From contig JAPLWD010000056.1 of assembly GCA_026396775.1 (NCBI GenBank), forward strand, positions 1,174 to 9,904: 8,731 bases of DNA, in the 5' to 3' direction. The notes beneath the pieces were generated by a model. It saw only the letters and a list, made by a program, of their open reading frames with translations. It had not been told where the DNA came from and did no database searches. The first letter of the stretch is position 1. Each line of letters starts with the position of its first letter. A program made the translations under genes and the position numbers. Positions 1-4,488 of this stretch are shown piece after piece. Origin of the DNA: Candidatus Gribaldobacteria bacterium (lineage in GTDB: Bacteria > Patescibacteriota > Minisyncoccia > Minisyncoccales > CG1-02-41-26).

Positions 1-1
1 A

Positions 2-106
2 CAAACTGAGAAGATGATACAACTTACTTGGGTTATTATTGTGTTGACTGTGATTATGGTATTAGGGCTAATAATACAGATCTTGTTGTCCGTTTATTCG
101 GTTTAG
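2..106 (+). CDS. C-terminal fragment of a small membrane protein (5' end outside the window)
   Basis: The reading frame is open from the left edge and ends at TAG 104-106, giving 34 visible residues that begin QTEKMIQLTWVII. From about residue 9 to 30 the sequence is almost entirely Ile, Leu, Val, Met and Gly, which is a membrane helix at the very C-terminus. That arrangement suggests a tail-anchored protein or the last helix of a short membrane protein. An internal ATG at 14 could start a 30-residue peptide, but no ribosome binding site stands before it, so a partial gene is the simpler reading. Family and function cannot be told from this piece. It is followed by a repeat-rich 96-base spacer and then the CAP-domain gene on the same strand. 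Confidence 0.5.
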   Translation, partial: QTEKMIQLTWVIIVLTVIMVLGLIIQILLSVYSV

Positions 107-109
107 AGC

Positions 110-131
110 AAAATAGGGTCAAATCTATTTT
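110..131. repeat. AT-rich inverted repeat, family A copy 1
   Basis: AAAATAG (110-116) and CTATTTT (125-131) form a perfect 7-bp stem around an 8-base loop, followed by two more T. The same design, AAAATAG followed by a G-rich loop and a T-rich right arm, recurs at 1931-1957 and more loosely at 5429-5453. The element lies just past the stop of the left-edge gene, so it may also act as a weak terminator. Calling it a dispersed repeat rests on similarity among the three sites. Confidence 0.4.
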
Positions 132-137
132 TTGATG

Positions 138-162
138 GGAGAAATGGGGTCAGCTACAATTT
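138..162 (-). repeat. 25-bp dispersed repeat, family B copy 1 (minus orientation)
   Basis: Read on the minus strand, these 25 bases match 5263-5287 on the plus strand at 20 positions without gaps. The shared core is GTAGCTG, then CCC, then ATT. The two copies lie 5 kb apart in opposite orientation, both in intergenic sequence. Short dispersed elements of this kind are often remnants or ends of single-strand transposition systems, but no transposase gene is visible here, so that origin is inference. Confidence 0.4.
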
Positions 163-202
163 AATTAAACTAATTTAATTGGGAAATAAATTTTAGTGGG
201 GT

Positions 203-1066
203 ATGAGAAATTTTAGTAAAGGGGTTTTAATATTTTGTGGGGTGGTGGTGGTTGGGGGGTTGTATTATTTTAAAGCTGATTTGTTGGGGTGGTTTGGGGT
301 GGCTCAAAAACAGGTGGAGGCTACGGTGGGTGAGCTAAAAAAAATAGAGCAAGAAATTGTGGCGCCATCGCCTTTGATGGGGCCAATTGAGCAGGTTGCC
401 TCCAATTTAACGATGGAAGGCACTTTGCAACAAACCAATTGGCAACGAACCCAAAATGGATTGCCTGCCTTGGTGGCTAATGCCAAGTTAACGGCTATGG
501 CTCAAGCCAAAGCCAATGATATGTTTAGCAAGCAATATTTTGAGCACGAGTCACCCAGCGGAGTTGGGCCGAGTGATTTAGCTAAAACCGCTGGTTATAA
601 CTACCTAATTGTGGGAGAAAACTTGGCCTTGGGTAATTTTAAAGATGATGCTACTTTACTAGAAGCTTGGATGAATTCGCCAGGGCACCGTGAAAACATT
701 TTAAACCCTAAGTATAAAGAAATTGGGGTGGCCGTGAAGAGGGGAGTGTACGAGGGGCAAACAGTGTGGATGGCGGTGCAAGAATTTGGCCGGCCGGCTT
801 CAGACTGCTTGTTGCCGAATAAAGCTTTGGATATGCAAATTGAAACCAACCAAGCCTCACTTTTGGGCTTAGAAGAAAAGTTGCAAACTTTAGACAGTGA
901 GATTAAAGGCCTGCCGTCAAAAAGAGGAGAGGTTTATAATCAAAAAATAAAGGAATATAATGATTTAGTGGGTCAGTACAACGCGTTACTTGAAACCACC
1001 AAAAAGCTTATCACTAATTACAACAACCAAACCCAAAGCTATAACCTGTGCGCTGAGGGCACCTAA
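203..1066 (+). CDS. Membrane-anchored CAP (SCP/PR-1-like) domain protein with coiled-coil tail
   Basis: The 287-residue protein has an N-terminal membrane helix (about residues 6-24) with no signal cleavage site, then an Ala/Lys/Glu-rich linker. A CAP domain follows at about 72-197. Its hallmarks are visible: the FEHESPSG segment with His115, GENLALG with Glu139, and WMNSPGHRENILNP with His162. Those His and Glu residues belong to the conserved cleft of the family, whose bacterial members are extracytoplasmic and of mostly unknown activity. Residues 205-275 are heptad-like and should form a helical hairpin or coiled coil. Cys202 and Cys283 bracket this tail and could be joined by a disulfide. 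ATG 203 is the first start ahead of the membrane helix, but only a weak GGGG precedes it, so initiation may not depend on a Shine-Dalgarno site. The CAP assignment is firm; the role is unknown. Confidence 0.9.
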   Translation: MRNFSKGVLIFCGVVVVGGLYYFKADLLGWFGVAQKQVEATVGELKKIEQEIVAPSPLMGPIEQVASNLTMEGTLQQTNWQRTQNGLPALVANAKLTAMAQAKANDMFSKQYFEHESPSGVGPSDLAKTAGYNYLIVGENLALGNFKDDATLLEAWMNSPGHRENILNPKYKEIGVAVKRGVYEGQTVWMAVQEFGRPASDCLLPNKALDMQIETNQASLLGLEEKLQTLDSEIKGLPSKRGEVYNQKIKEYNDLVGQYNALLETTKKLITNYNNQTQSYNLCAEGT

Positions 1067-1081
1067 AAATATAAAAATAGT

Positions 1082-1112
1082 TTGGGAGGGTGGTTTTAGA
1101 ACCACCCCCCAA
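1082..1112. terminator. Bidirectional terminator between convergent genes
   Basis: TTGGGAGGGTGGTT (1082-1095) pairs with AACCACCCCCCAA (1100-1112) to give a 13-bp stem with one bulged A and a TTAG loop. It sits 16 bases after the CAP gene stop and 3 bases past the end of the convergent minus-strand gene. On the minus strand the stem is followed by an A/T-rich run with TATTTTTATATTTTT, a good termination tail. On the plus strand the tail is only TGTTT, so the minus direction is better supported. Confidence 0.65.
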
Positions 1113-1115
1113 TGT

Positions 1116-1397
1116 TTACTCATAGAAGGCAATTGCACCTTCTCCTTTCTTTTGGTTTTCTGACAAGGCAACAGCTTCTAGGATTTTATAGGTTTTAAAC
1201 TTCTTATCTCTGTCAAAAAATGCCGTGGCATTTTTTTGAAGGTGACGTGGAAGTTCATGAAAATTTCCAATTTCTCCTTTGCGGCTTTCGTATCTTATTC
1301 CGGAAAAAACGTAAAAACCGTCAAAAGTTAATGTTTCCCAGCCTATGTTGGTTACAGCTAACGTTGCCGGGTCAGTGCAGCTAATTTCGATTTTCAT
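1116..1397 (-). CDS. Small protein of unknown function, 93 aa
   Basis: I do not recognise this protein. It starts at ATG 1397-1395 on the minus strand behind a strong AAAAGGAGAAG ribosome binding site seven bases upstream, which makes it a convincing gene. It has no membrane segment or signal peptide. The N-terminal half (MKIEISCTDPATLAVTNIGW onward, to about residue 40) alternates hydrophobic and polar residues like a beta-sheet domain. The middle is rich in Lys, Arg and Asp, and the only cysteine is Cys7. A cytosolic beta-rich fold is an inference from that pattern. It is transcribed toward the CAP gene, shares the terminator at 1082-1112, and has its own promoter candidate upstream. No neighbour indicates its function. 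Confidence 0.75.
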   Translation of the reverse strand: MKIEISCTDPATLAVTNIGWETLTFDGFYVFSGIRYESRKGEIGNFHELPRHLQKNATAFFDRDKKFKTYKILEAVALSENQKKGEGAIAFYE

Positions 1398-1457
1398 TTT
1401 CTTCTCCTTTTAATATAGTTGATCAGCTGTATAAATTTAATACGGTTCTACCATTAC

Positions 1458-1486
1458 AATATCACGATAACCTTAATTTACAACAA
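1458..1486 (-). promoter_or_regulatory. Promoter candidate for the minus-strand 93-aa gene
   Basis: On the minus strand TTGTTG (1486-1481) stands 17 bases before GATATT (1463-1458). Transcription would begin near 1451 and give a leader of about 53 bases to the ATG at 1397. Each box has two mismatches to the sigma-70-type consensus, so this is a moderate candidate. Confidence 0.35.
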
Positions 1487-1488
1487 GA

Positions 1489-1516
1489 TTGAATAAACAA
1501 TTAAAAAAGCTATAAT
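1489..1516 (+). promoter_or_regulatory. Promoter candidate firing rightward, divergent from the 93-aa gene
   Basis: TTGAAT (1489-1494) is followed after 16 bases by a perfect TATAAT (1511-1516). The predicted start near 1523 leads into a stretch with a 57-codon ORF and several hairpins. It is arranged back to back with the minus-strand promoter at 1458-1486; the -35 boxes are only three bases apart. Confidence 0.5.
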
Positions 1517-1582
1517 CAGATCAATAAACCCTTGTGAAGCCAAGCAAGCTAATTCCGGAATTTAATTATTTTGCTTATTTAG

Positions 1583-1756
1583 ATGATAAAGATATTAAAA
1601 ATAAAGTCCAAGAAAATTGGAATAGTTGGAGTTCGTGGAAAGGTTGCAGGTGAATTGCATAATATTAAAGATAAATATATTGATTTTGGTAGGTTTTATA
1701 CCGGAAAAAGAGTATATATAAAAAGCGAAAATTCCGCTTTTGTCGGAACCGCGTGA
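1583..1756 (+). CDS. Doubtful 57-aa ORF, basic, unrecognised
   Basis: ATG 1583 opens a 57-codon frame beginning MIKILKIKSKKIGIVGVRGK and ending at TGA 1754-1756. The product would be basic (many Lys and Arg), with no membrane segment or cysteine. No Shine-Dalgarno site precedes it. Support comes from context: a good promoter at 1489-1516 lies upstream and a hairpin begins four bases after the stop. Against it, an overlapping frame (GTG 1534 to TGA 1653, 39 codons) is equally open, so this could be a frameshifted remnant of one gene, or the transcript may be non-coding. I cannot assign a family. Confidence 0.25.
   Translation: MIKILKIKSKKIGIVGVRGKVAGELHNIKDKYIDFGRFYTGKRVYIKSENSAFVGTA
1721..1741. 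repeat. Inverted repeat, 7-bp perfect stem
   Basis: AAAAGCG (1721-1727) and CGCTTTT (1735-1741) enclose a 7-base AT-rich loop. It lies inside the 3' part of the 57-codon ORF. On the minus strand the stem is followed by T and then ATATAT, which could terminate leftward transcription, although no minus-strand gene is seen to the right. Confidence 0.35.
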
Positions 1757-1759
1757 TTA

Positions 1760-1780
1760 GTGGGATTGCTCCCACGCTTT
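1760..1780 (+). terminator. Terminator-like hairpin after the 57-codon ORF
   Basis: GTGGGA (1760-1765) pairs perfectly with TCCCAC (1770-1775) across a TTGC loop, followed by GCTTT. The T tract is short. An alternative stem, GCGTG (1751-1755) with CACGC (1773-1777), excludes the first one, so the site could switch between folds. It begins four bases after the TGA at 1754-1756. Confidence 0.35.
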
Positions 1781-1930
1781 AAACATAGCATAGAATATTA
1801 TGTCAATCAAGTGTTAATAAATGATTAGCAAGCAGTCAACAGAAAAGAAAAGGGTGCCTTAGATATTACCTTTTGGATCCCTTTTCGTCTGCATACCTGT
1901 ATATTAGCAAGGAAATACACCTTTGTGAAG
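1781..1930. other. Non-coding spacer with a long imperfect inverted repeat
   Basis: No convincing gene was found here. GAAAAGGG (1847-1854) and CCCTTTTC (1879-1886) form a perfect 8-bp stem. Inside it GGT (1853-1855) and ACC (1868-1870) can compete for pairing, and outside it GCAG and CTGC extend the symmetry loosely. The element lies about 100 bases ahead of the NUDIX gene and may be part of its leader or a decayed repeat. I see no well-spaced promoter. Confidence 0.3.
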
Positions 1931-1957
1931 AAAAAATAGGGAGCGATTCTATTTTTT
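1931..1957. repeat. AT-rich inverted repeat, family A copy 2
   Basis: AAAAAATAG (1931-1939) and CTATTTTTT (1949-1957) form a perfect 9-bp stem around a 9-base G-rich loop. It resembles the copy at 110-131 in both arms and in the GG that opens the loop. The stem plus T run could stop transcription arriving from the left just ahead of the NUDIX gene. Confidence 0.45.
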
Positions 1958-1987
1958 GAAAAACCTTGGAGGAAATAAAAAGTTTTT

Positions 1988-2512
1988 ATGAAATTAATTA
2001 AGATTATAAATCCGGAGGGGGTGTTGGAAGAAGAGGTGGGGGATTATCGCGTGCGTGAAGCGGGGCGTGCTGTGGTGATGGATAGCGATGGAATGATCGC
2101 GTTGCTTTATGTTACGGAAAAAAGTTACTACAAGCTACCGGGTGGGGGAATAGAAGATACAGAGGATAAAATGATGGCTCTCAAGCGTGAATGCCAAGAA
2201 GAAATTGGGTGCGATGTTGAGGTTATTGGAGAAATTGGCACTATCATTGAATATAGAAAAATATTTAGCCTTAAACAAACCTCGTACTGCTATTTAGCGA
2301 AAGTTAAAGGCGAAAAAGGAAAACCGGATTTTACAGATAGTGAAAAAGCAAACGGTTTTAAGCAAGTGTGGTTGCCTTATAACGAGGCCTTGAAAGCATT
2401 GCGTGATAGCAAGGCAACAAATGTTGAGGGTGGTGCCTATATTGTTCCAAGAGATACAGCCTTTTTACAAGAAGCAAAGGATTTAATTAAAAAATATGAA
2501 AATAAAATTTAG
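1988..2512 (+). CDS. NUDIX hydrolase
   Basis: This 174-residue protein carries a complete NUDIX box at residues 53-75: Gly53, Glu59, then RECQEEIGC with Arg67, Glu68, Glu71, Glu72 and Gly74. The catalytic glutamates that bind divalent metal are all present; the usual aliphatic residue after RE is a cysteine (Cys69). Enzymes of this family split nucleoside diphosphates linked to another group, for example oxidised dNTPs, ADP-ribose or capped substrates. The sequence does not fix which. The preceding KLPGGGIE loop is typical of the MutT-like fold. It is cytosolic, with no signal peptide. GGAGG at 1968-1972 lies 15 bases before ATG, longer than usual, but no closer in-frame start exists. Its last 17 bases overlap the next gene, implying translational coupling. 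Confidence 0.92.
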   Translation: MKLIKIINPEGVLEEEVGDYRVREAGRAVVMDSDGMIALLYVTEKSYYKLPGGGIEDTEDKMMALKRECQEEIGCDVEVIGEIGTIIEYRKIFSLKQTSYCYLAKVKGEKGKPDFTDSEKANGFKQVWLPYNEALKALRDSKATNVEGGAYIVPRDTAFLQEAKDLIKKYENKI

Positions 2513-2795
2513 TAAAACTTTAGCTTGGGTGCTTATTGTTTATTTCTCAATTGGGTTTATCTTTGCCGGAACTTATCTATACGATGAATTTAACACCTTT
2601 GAATGTTATCAGGCTGATGGCACTATTATGACTGGCACTGGTATGGTTGTGTTTTCGGGAAATGAAAATATTCAACAATCGCTAGCTGATTGCCATAGAA
2701 GATTAACATATTCCGCCAAAACTTTTGCGTCAACTGGGGGAATAATTCTTCTTTGGCTACCATTCGTTTCTCTTAAAATCATAGGGCATTTTTAA
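2496..2795 (+). CDS. Small two-helix membrane protein, unknown function
   Basis: I do not recognise this 99-residue protein. It has a hydrophobic helix at about residues 9-28 (LAWVLIVYFSIGFIFAGTYL) and a second at about 78-98. They flank a polar loop of about 50 residues. The basic N-terminus (MKIKFSK) puts both ends in the cytoplasm and the loop outside by the positive-inside rule. The loop contains Cys37 and Cys66, which could form a disulfide there. ATG 2496 lies inside the end of the NUDIX gene in another frame, so translation is probably coupled to it. AAAGGA at 2476-2481 is a weakly placed binding site. The overlap suggests co-expression, but no functional link to nucleotide hydrolysis can be read from the sequence. 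Confidence 0.7.
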   Translation: MKIKFSKTLAWVLIVYFSIGFIFAGTYLYDEFNTFECYQADGTIMTGTGMVVFSGNENIQQSLADCHRRLTYSAKTFASTGGIILLWLPFVSLKIIGHF

Positions 2796-2843
2796 TAAAC
2801 AAGTTTATAGCTAACCCCATTACCTTGATTAGTTTAAAGTTAA

Positions 2844-2974
2844 GGCGGAGAGAGTTGTTGGCTTTTGCCCTTTCCAAGCAGTTGAATAGATGGCTTCCCA
2901 CCTATTTACTTGCAAGGTCCGTAGAAAGAACCTTCAGGGTCTCCCAATTACTGGGGCCTCTGCAGTAGTTTTTT
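2844..2974 (+). ncRNA. Candidate structured RNA: long rod-like hairpin plus terminator
   Basis: The segment can fold into one long, bulged hairpin. The stems, from outside in, are GGAGA 2847-2851 with TCTCC 2940-2944; a weak helix from GG 2860-2861 with CC 2931-2932 extending through the U-rich 2863-2866; CCTT 2869-2872 with AAGG 2914-2917; CAAG 2875-2878 with CTTG 2909-2912; AATAG 2885-2889 with CTATT 2902-2906; and TGG 2891-2893 with CCA 2898-2900, closed by a CTTC loop. A second hairpin at 2949-2967 followed by GTTTTTT resembles a rho-independent terminator. The shape recalls 6S RNA in being a long hairpin with internal bulges, but it is shorter and I cannot identify conserved 6S bases. 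An alternative stem, AAGGT 2914-2918 with ACCTT 2930-2934, competes. No clear promoter was found, so the ends are approximate. Confidence 0.35.
2946..2969 (+). repeat. 24-bp hairpin repeat, family D copy 1, terminator-like
   Basis: The 24 bases are repeated at 2994-3017 with one change. TACTG (2949-2953) pairs with CAGTA (2963-2967), with an inner GG facing CT across a G/G mismatch. GTTTTTT follows, so this copy can serve as a rho-independent terminator for the RNA candidate to its left. Confidence 0.5.
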
Positions 2975-2993
2975 ATCAGCCGGCATTTAATTG

Positions 2994-3017
2994 AATTACT
3001 GGGGCCTCCGCAGTAGT
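2994..3017 (+). repeat. 24-bp hairpin repeat, family D copy 2
   Basis: This copy matches 2946-2969 at 23 of 24 positions. The single T-to-C change turns a G-U pair of the inner stem into G-C, which keeps the RNA hairpin. This copy lacks an immediate T run, although TATTTTTT follows 15 bases later. The copy starts are 48 bases apart and the sequence between is not otherwise repeated. Confidence 0.5.
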
Positions 3018-3055
3018 AGTAACTATTTTTTAGCAGTTAACACTATTTTATTGGC

Positions 3056-3165
3056 TCCGAAGCGCGTTTGTTTTGCCTCAACACTTGCCGTTGGTAACCT
3101 GGCTCGTCGCCAAGCCAAACGCCACCTTATCCCTGCGTAGCGGGTTATTCAGCCACGCCTTAACT
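3056..3165. repeat. GC-rich palindromic patch
   Basis: This roughly 110-base patch is clearly richer in G and C than its surroundings. GCGTTTG (3064-3070) and CAAACGC (3116-3122) form a perfect 7-bp inverted repeat. Inside it TGGCT (3100-3104) and AGCCA (3113-3117) form a smaller hairpin. The patch resembles the GC-rich element at 4384-4482 in composition and in its CTTCG/CGAAG-type tetramers. I read it as a dispersed extragenic palindromic element rather than a gene. Confidence 0.4.
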
Positions 3166-3216
3166 TTAAGCTTATACTTATTAAGACGATTTCTAATTAA
3201 AATTGTTACAAAAATG

Positions 3217-3225
3217 TGGTACAGT
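3217..3225 (+). promoter_or_regulatory. Weak extended -10 candidate upstream of the DUF3800 gene
   Basis: TGGTACAGT contains TG, one base, then TACAGT (3220-3225), which fits an extended -10 with a degraded hexamer. No good -35 lies 16-18 bases upstream. A perfect TATAAT at 3255-3260 is an alternative that would give an mRNA leader of about 18 bases without a Shine-Dalgarno site. Confidence 0.3.
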
Positions 3226-3284
3226 AAAAGAAATAGGGAGAGAGGAGATAAAACTATAATTAAAAAAATAATTTAACTATTTTT

Positions 3285-4196
3285 ATGCTATACAAAGTTT
3301 TCATTGACGATAGTGGCCAAAAAAAATATAAAAATCCTTGCTCAAAGGATTTTATTGAAAATCCGCCAGTATTTAAAGAATACGAAAACTTTTGGCGTGA
3401 TAATTATTTTGTTTTATGTGGCGTTAGAGTTAAGCAAGATGAACTTGGAGCAATAAATAAATCAATCAACAAATTGAAGAATTATTACTTTAAAACACAT
3501 AAAGTTGAAGTAAAATCAGATTGGCTAAGAAACCCCCATAAACGCAAGAAAAATTATCTTGAAAAATTTGACATAACTTCAGAAAAACTAAACAAGTTTG
3601 GTGAAAAGTTTATTGATATCATCAGCGAAAATAAAGAAAAATTAAAAATTGTGGCAGTTGTTTTTGATAAAAGATATTATGGAGACGCAAAACGCAAGAA
3701 AGAAGAAGGATCTCCACTTCTTAAAACCACACAGCTAATTTTTGAGAGAATTCAGTATGCTGGCGGTTACCATATTCTTGTGTTTGATCAAATGGAATCT
3801 TCTTTGAAGGTAACTGTTGGTCAGCATAACAAAATTATCAACATTTTTCAAAAAAATGCTGGGATGGATAAAATATTTGTTGATAAGTATGATCGTATTA
3901 GTGATATAAAATTTATGCAGTCGTGCGAGGAAAATTTTTTGCAAGTAGCGGATGTTCGCGCTTATAATATCTATCGACAATTCGTTGAATTTGGTAGAGA
4001 TTGGTGCGGAAAAAATCAAAAGGACGGTAAGGTTTTTATGGAAACATATTCTTATTTTGATAGAATTAGATGTAATTTTTTATTTAACCTAACAAAAAAA
4101 CAAGCACGAGGCGTAGGATTAACTTGTGTTCCAGATGGAGAAAAAGTGAATTGGGATATTCTTGATGGGTGCTTTAGCAACAAAAAAACCCCATAA
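3285..4196 (+). CDS. DUF3800 family protein
   Basis: The 303-residue protein shows the layout of DUF3800: an N-terminal strand with FIDDSG (residues 6-11, Asp8 and Asp9), a middle VVFDK (125-129), FDQME (167-171), and a C-terminal stretch FMQSCEENFLQVADVRAYNI with Asp223. The family is thought to have an RNase H-like fold, in which spaced acidic residues would bind metal. Members are common beside mobile elements and defence genes and their activity is unproven. Length is near the usual 200-300 residues. ATG 3285 is the first start and leads directly into the conserved strand, yet no Shine-Dalgarno site is within 15 bases; a GAGAGGAGA at about 3239-3247 is too far away. The gene stands alone and its stop codon lies inside a terminator stem. 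Composition matches the AT-rich neighbourhood. Confidence 0.8.
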   Translation: MLYKVFIDDSGQKKYKNPCSKDFIENPPVFKEYENFWRDNYFVLCGVRVKQDELGAINKSINKLKNYYFKTHKVEVKSDWLRNPHKRKKNYLEKFDITSEKLNKFGEKFIDIISENKEKLKIVAVVFDKRYYGDAKRKKEEGSPLLKTTQLIFERIQYAGGYHILVFDQMESSLKVTVGQHNKIINIFQKNAGMDKIFVDKYDRISDIKFMQSCEENFLQVADVRAYNIYRQFVEFGRDWCGKNQKDGKVFMETYSYFDRIRCNFLFNLTKKQARGVGLTCVPDGEKVNWDILDGCFSNKKTP

Positions 4197-4210
4197 AATG
4201 GGGTGTTTTT
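4182..4210. terminator. Bidirectional terminator shared by the DUF3800 gene and a minus-strand RNA
   Basis: ACCCCAT (4188-4194) and ATGGGGT (4198-4204) form a 7-bp stem with an AAA loop. On the plus strand GTTTTT follows; on the minus strand the stem is followed by seven T (complement of 4182-4188). It is therefore a good terminator in both directions. The DUF3800 stop codon TAA (4194-4196) is partly inside the stem. Confidence 0.75.
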
Positions 4211-4277
4211 GGGGTCAGTCTCCTTGCGGATATCCCCATTGTCAAGAGGGGGACTAAGTCTTACGACCAACCGACCG
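4182..4277 (-). ncRNA. Candidate small structured RNA, about 95 nt, with own promoter and terminator
   Basis: On the minus strand an extended -10 promoter (4283-4311) would start RNA near 4277, ending at the terminator at 4182-4210. In between the strand folds compactly: GGUC (4276-4273) pairs with GACC (4216-4213); AGUC (4255-4252) pairs with GACU (4220-4217), stacking directly on the first stem; GGUC-GUAA-GACU (4268-4257) and UCC-GCAA-GGA (4230-4221) are hairpins with GNRA tetraloops; CCCC (4251-4248) pairs with GGGG (4237-4234). GNRA loops appear only on this strand, which together with the promoter argues for minus-strand transcription. No start codon with a ribosome binding site is inside. 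I do not recognise the RNA family. The transcript would meet DUF3800 transcription head-on at the terminator. Confidence 0.5.
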
Positions 4278-4282
4278 CATAC

Positions 4283-4311
4283 ACTATAGCACGAAATTGT
4301 CCATCAAGCAA
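4283..4311 (-). promoter_or_regulatory. Extended -10 promoter for the minus-strand RNA
   Basis: On the minus strand TGC immediately precedes TATAGT (4288-4283), giving an extended -10. TTGCTT (4311-4306) stands 17 bases upstream as a half-matching -35. Transcription would start near 4277. Confidence 0.55.
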
Positions 4312-4314
4312 GAG

Positions 4315-4323
4315 TTATCCACA
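4315..4323 (+). promoter_or_regulatory. Perfect DnaA box
   Basis: TTATCCACA matches the high-affinity DnaA box at all nine positions and sits in the wider GTTATCCACAG context common at strong boxes. It is single, so this is not an origin by itself. It lies three bases upstream of the -35 of the minus-strand RNA promoter, where a bound protein could affect transcription. Confidence 0.45.
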
Positions 4324-4383
4324 GTTTAGAAAAAAATAGCAATAAATGAAATCGAGTTTTGAGCAATATTTTAGAAAGCAAAC

Positions 4384-4482
4384 CTGCCTTCGTTAAAACT
4401 TCGGCGTGGCGATGCCCGCCTTCGCTCCGTCTCCGTCAAAGACTTCAAGCGGACGCAGTGAAGCTACGGCGTGGCAAGGAGG
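4384..4482. repeat. GC-rich dispersed repeat patch upstream of the DUF6498-like gene
   Basis: About 100 bases are much richer in G and C than the flanks and hold internal copies: GCCTTCG at 4386-4392 and 4418-4424, and CGGCGTGGC at 4402-4410 and 4467-4475. GCC-type left arms and GGC-type right arms make imperfect hairpins. I recall similar CTTCG/CTTCGG-rich intergenic elements from CPR genomes, but that is memory and not a search. The last copy runs directly into the ribosome binding site of the next gene. Confidence 0.45.
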
Positions 4483-4488
4483 AAAAAT

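Noticed and set aside
1551..1562. Perfect 12-bp palindrome AATTCCGGAATT as an operator
   Set aside because: It lies downstream of the predicted start of transcription, only one copy exists and no regulator gene is nearby, so there is nothing to support binding.
2946..3017. CRISPR array
   Set aside because: There are only two repeats of 24 bp, they form terminator-like hairpins, and no cas genes are present.
3073..3276. Open frame of 67 codons on the plus strand starting with TTG
   Set aside because: It lies over the GC-rich palindromic patch and the DUF3800 promoter region, has no ribosome binding site, and encodes no recognisable or evenly composed protein.
3735..4270. Two minus-strand open frames (3735-4019 and 4052-4270)
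   Set aside because: They are shadows of the DUF3800 gene. The second starts within the small-RNA candidate with TTG and no binding site.
4315..4323. Replication origin
   Set aside because: Only one perfect DnaA box was seen, with no box cluster, no AT-rich unwinding element attributable to an origin, and no dnaA or dnaN gene nearby.
4471..4488. GTG start at 4471 for the DUF6498-like gene
   Set aside because: It would put the strong AAGGAGG at 4476-4482 inside the coding region and add six residues from a repeat element.
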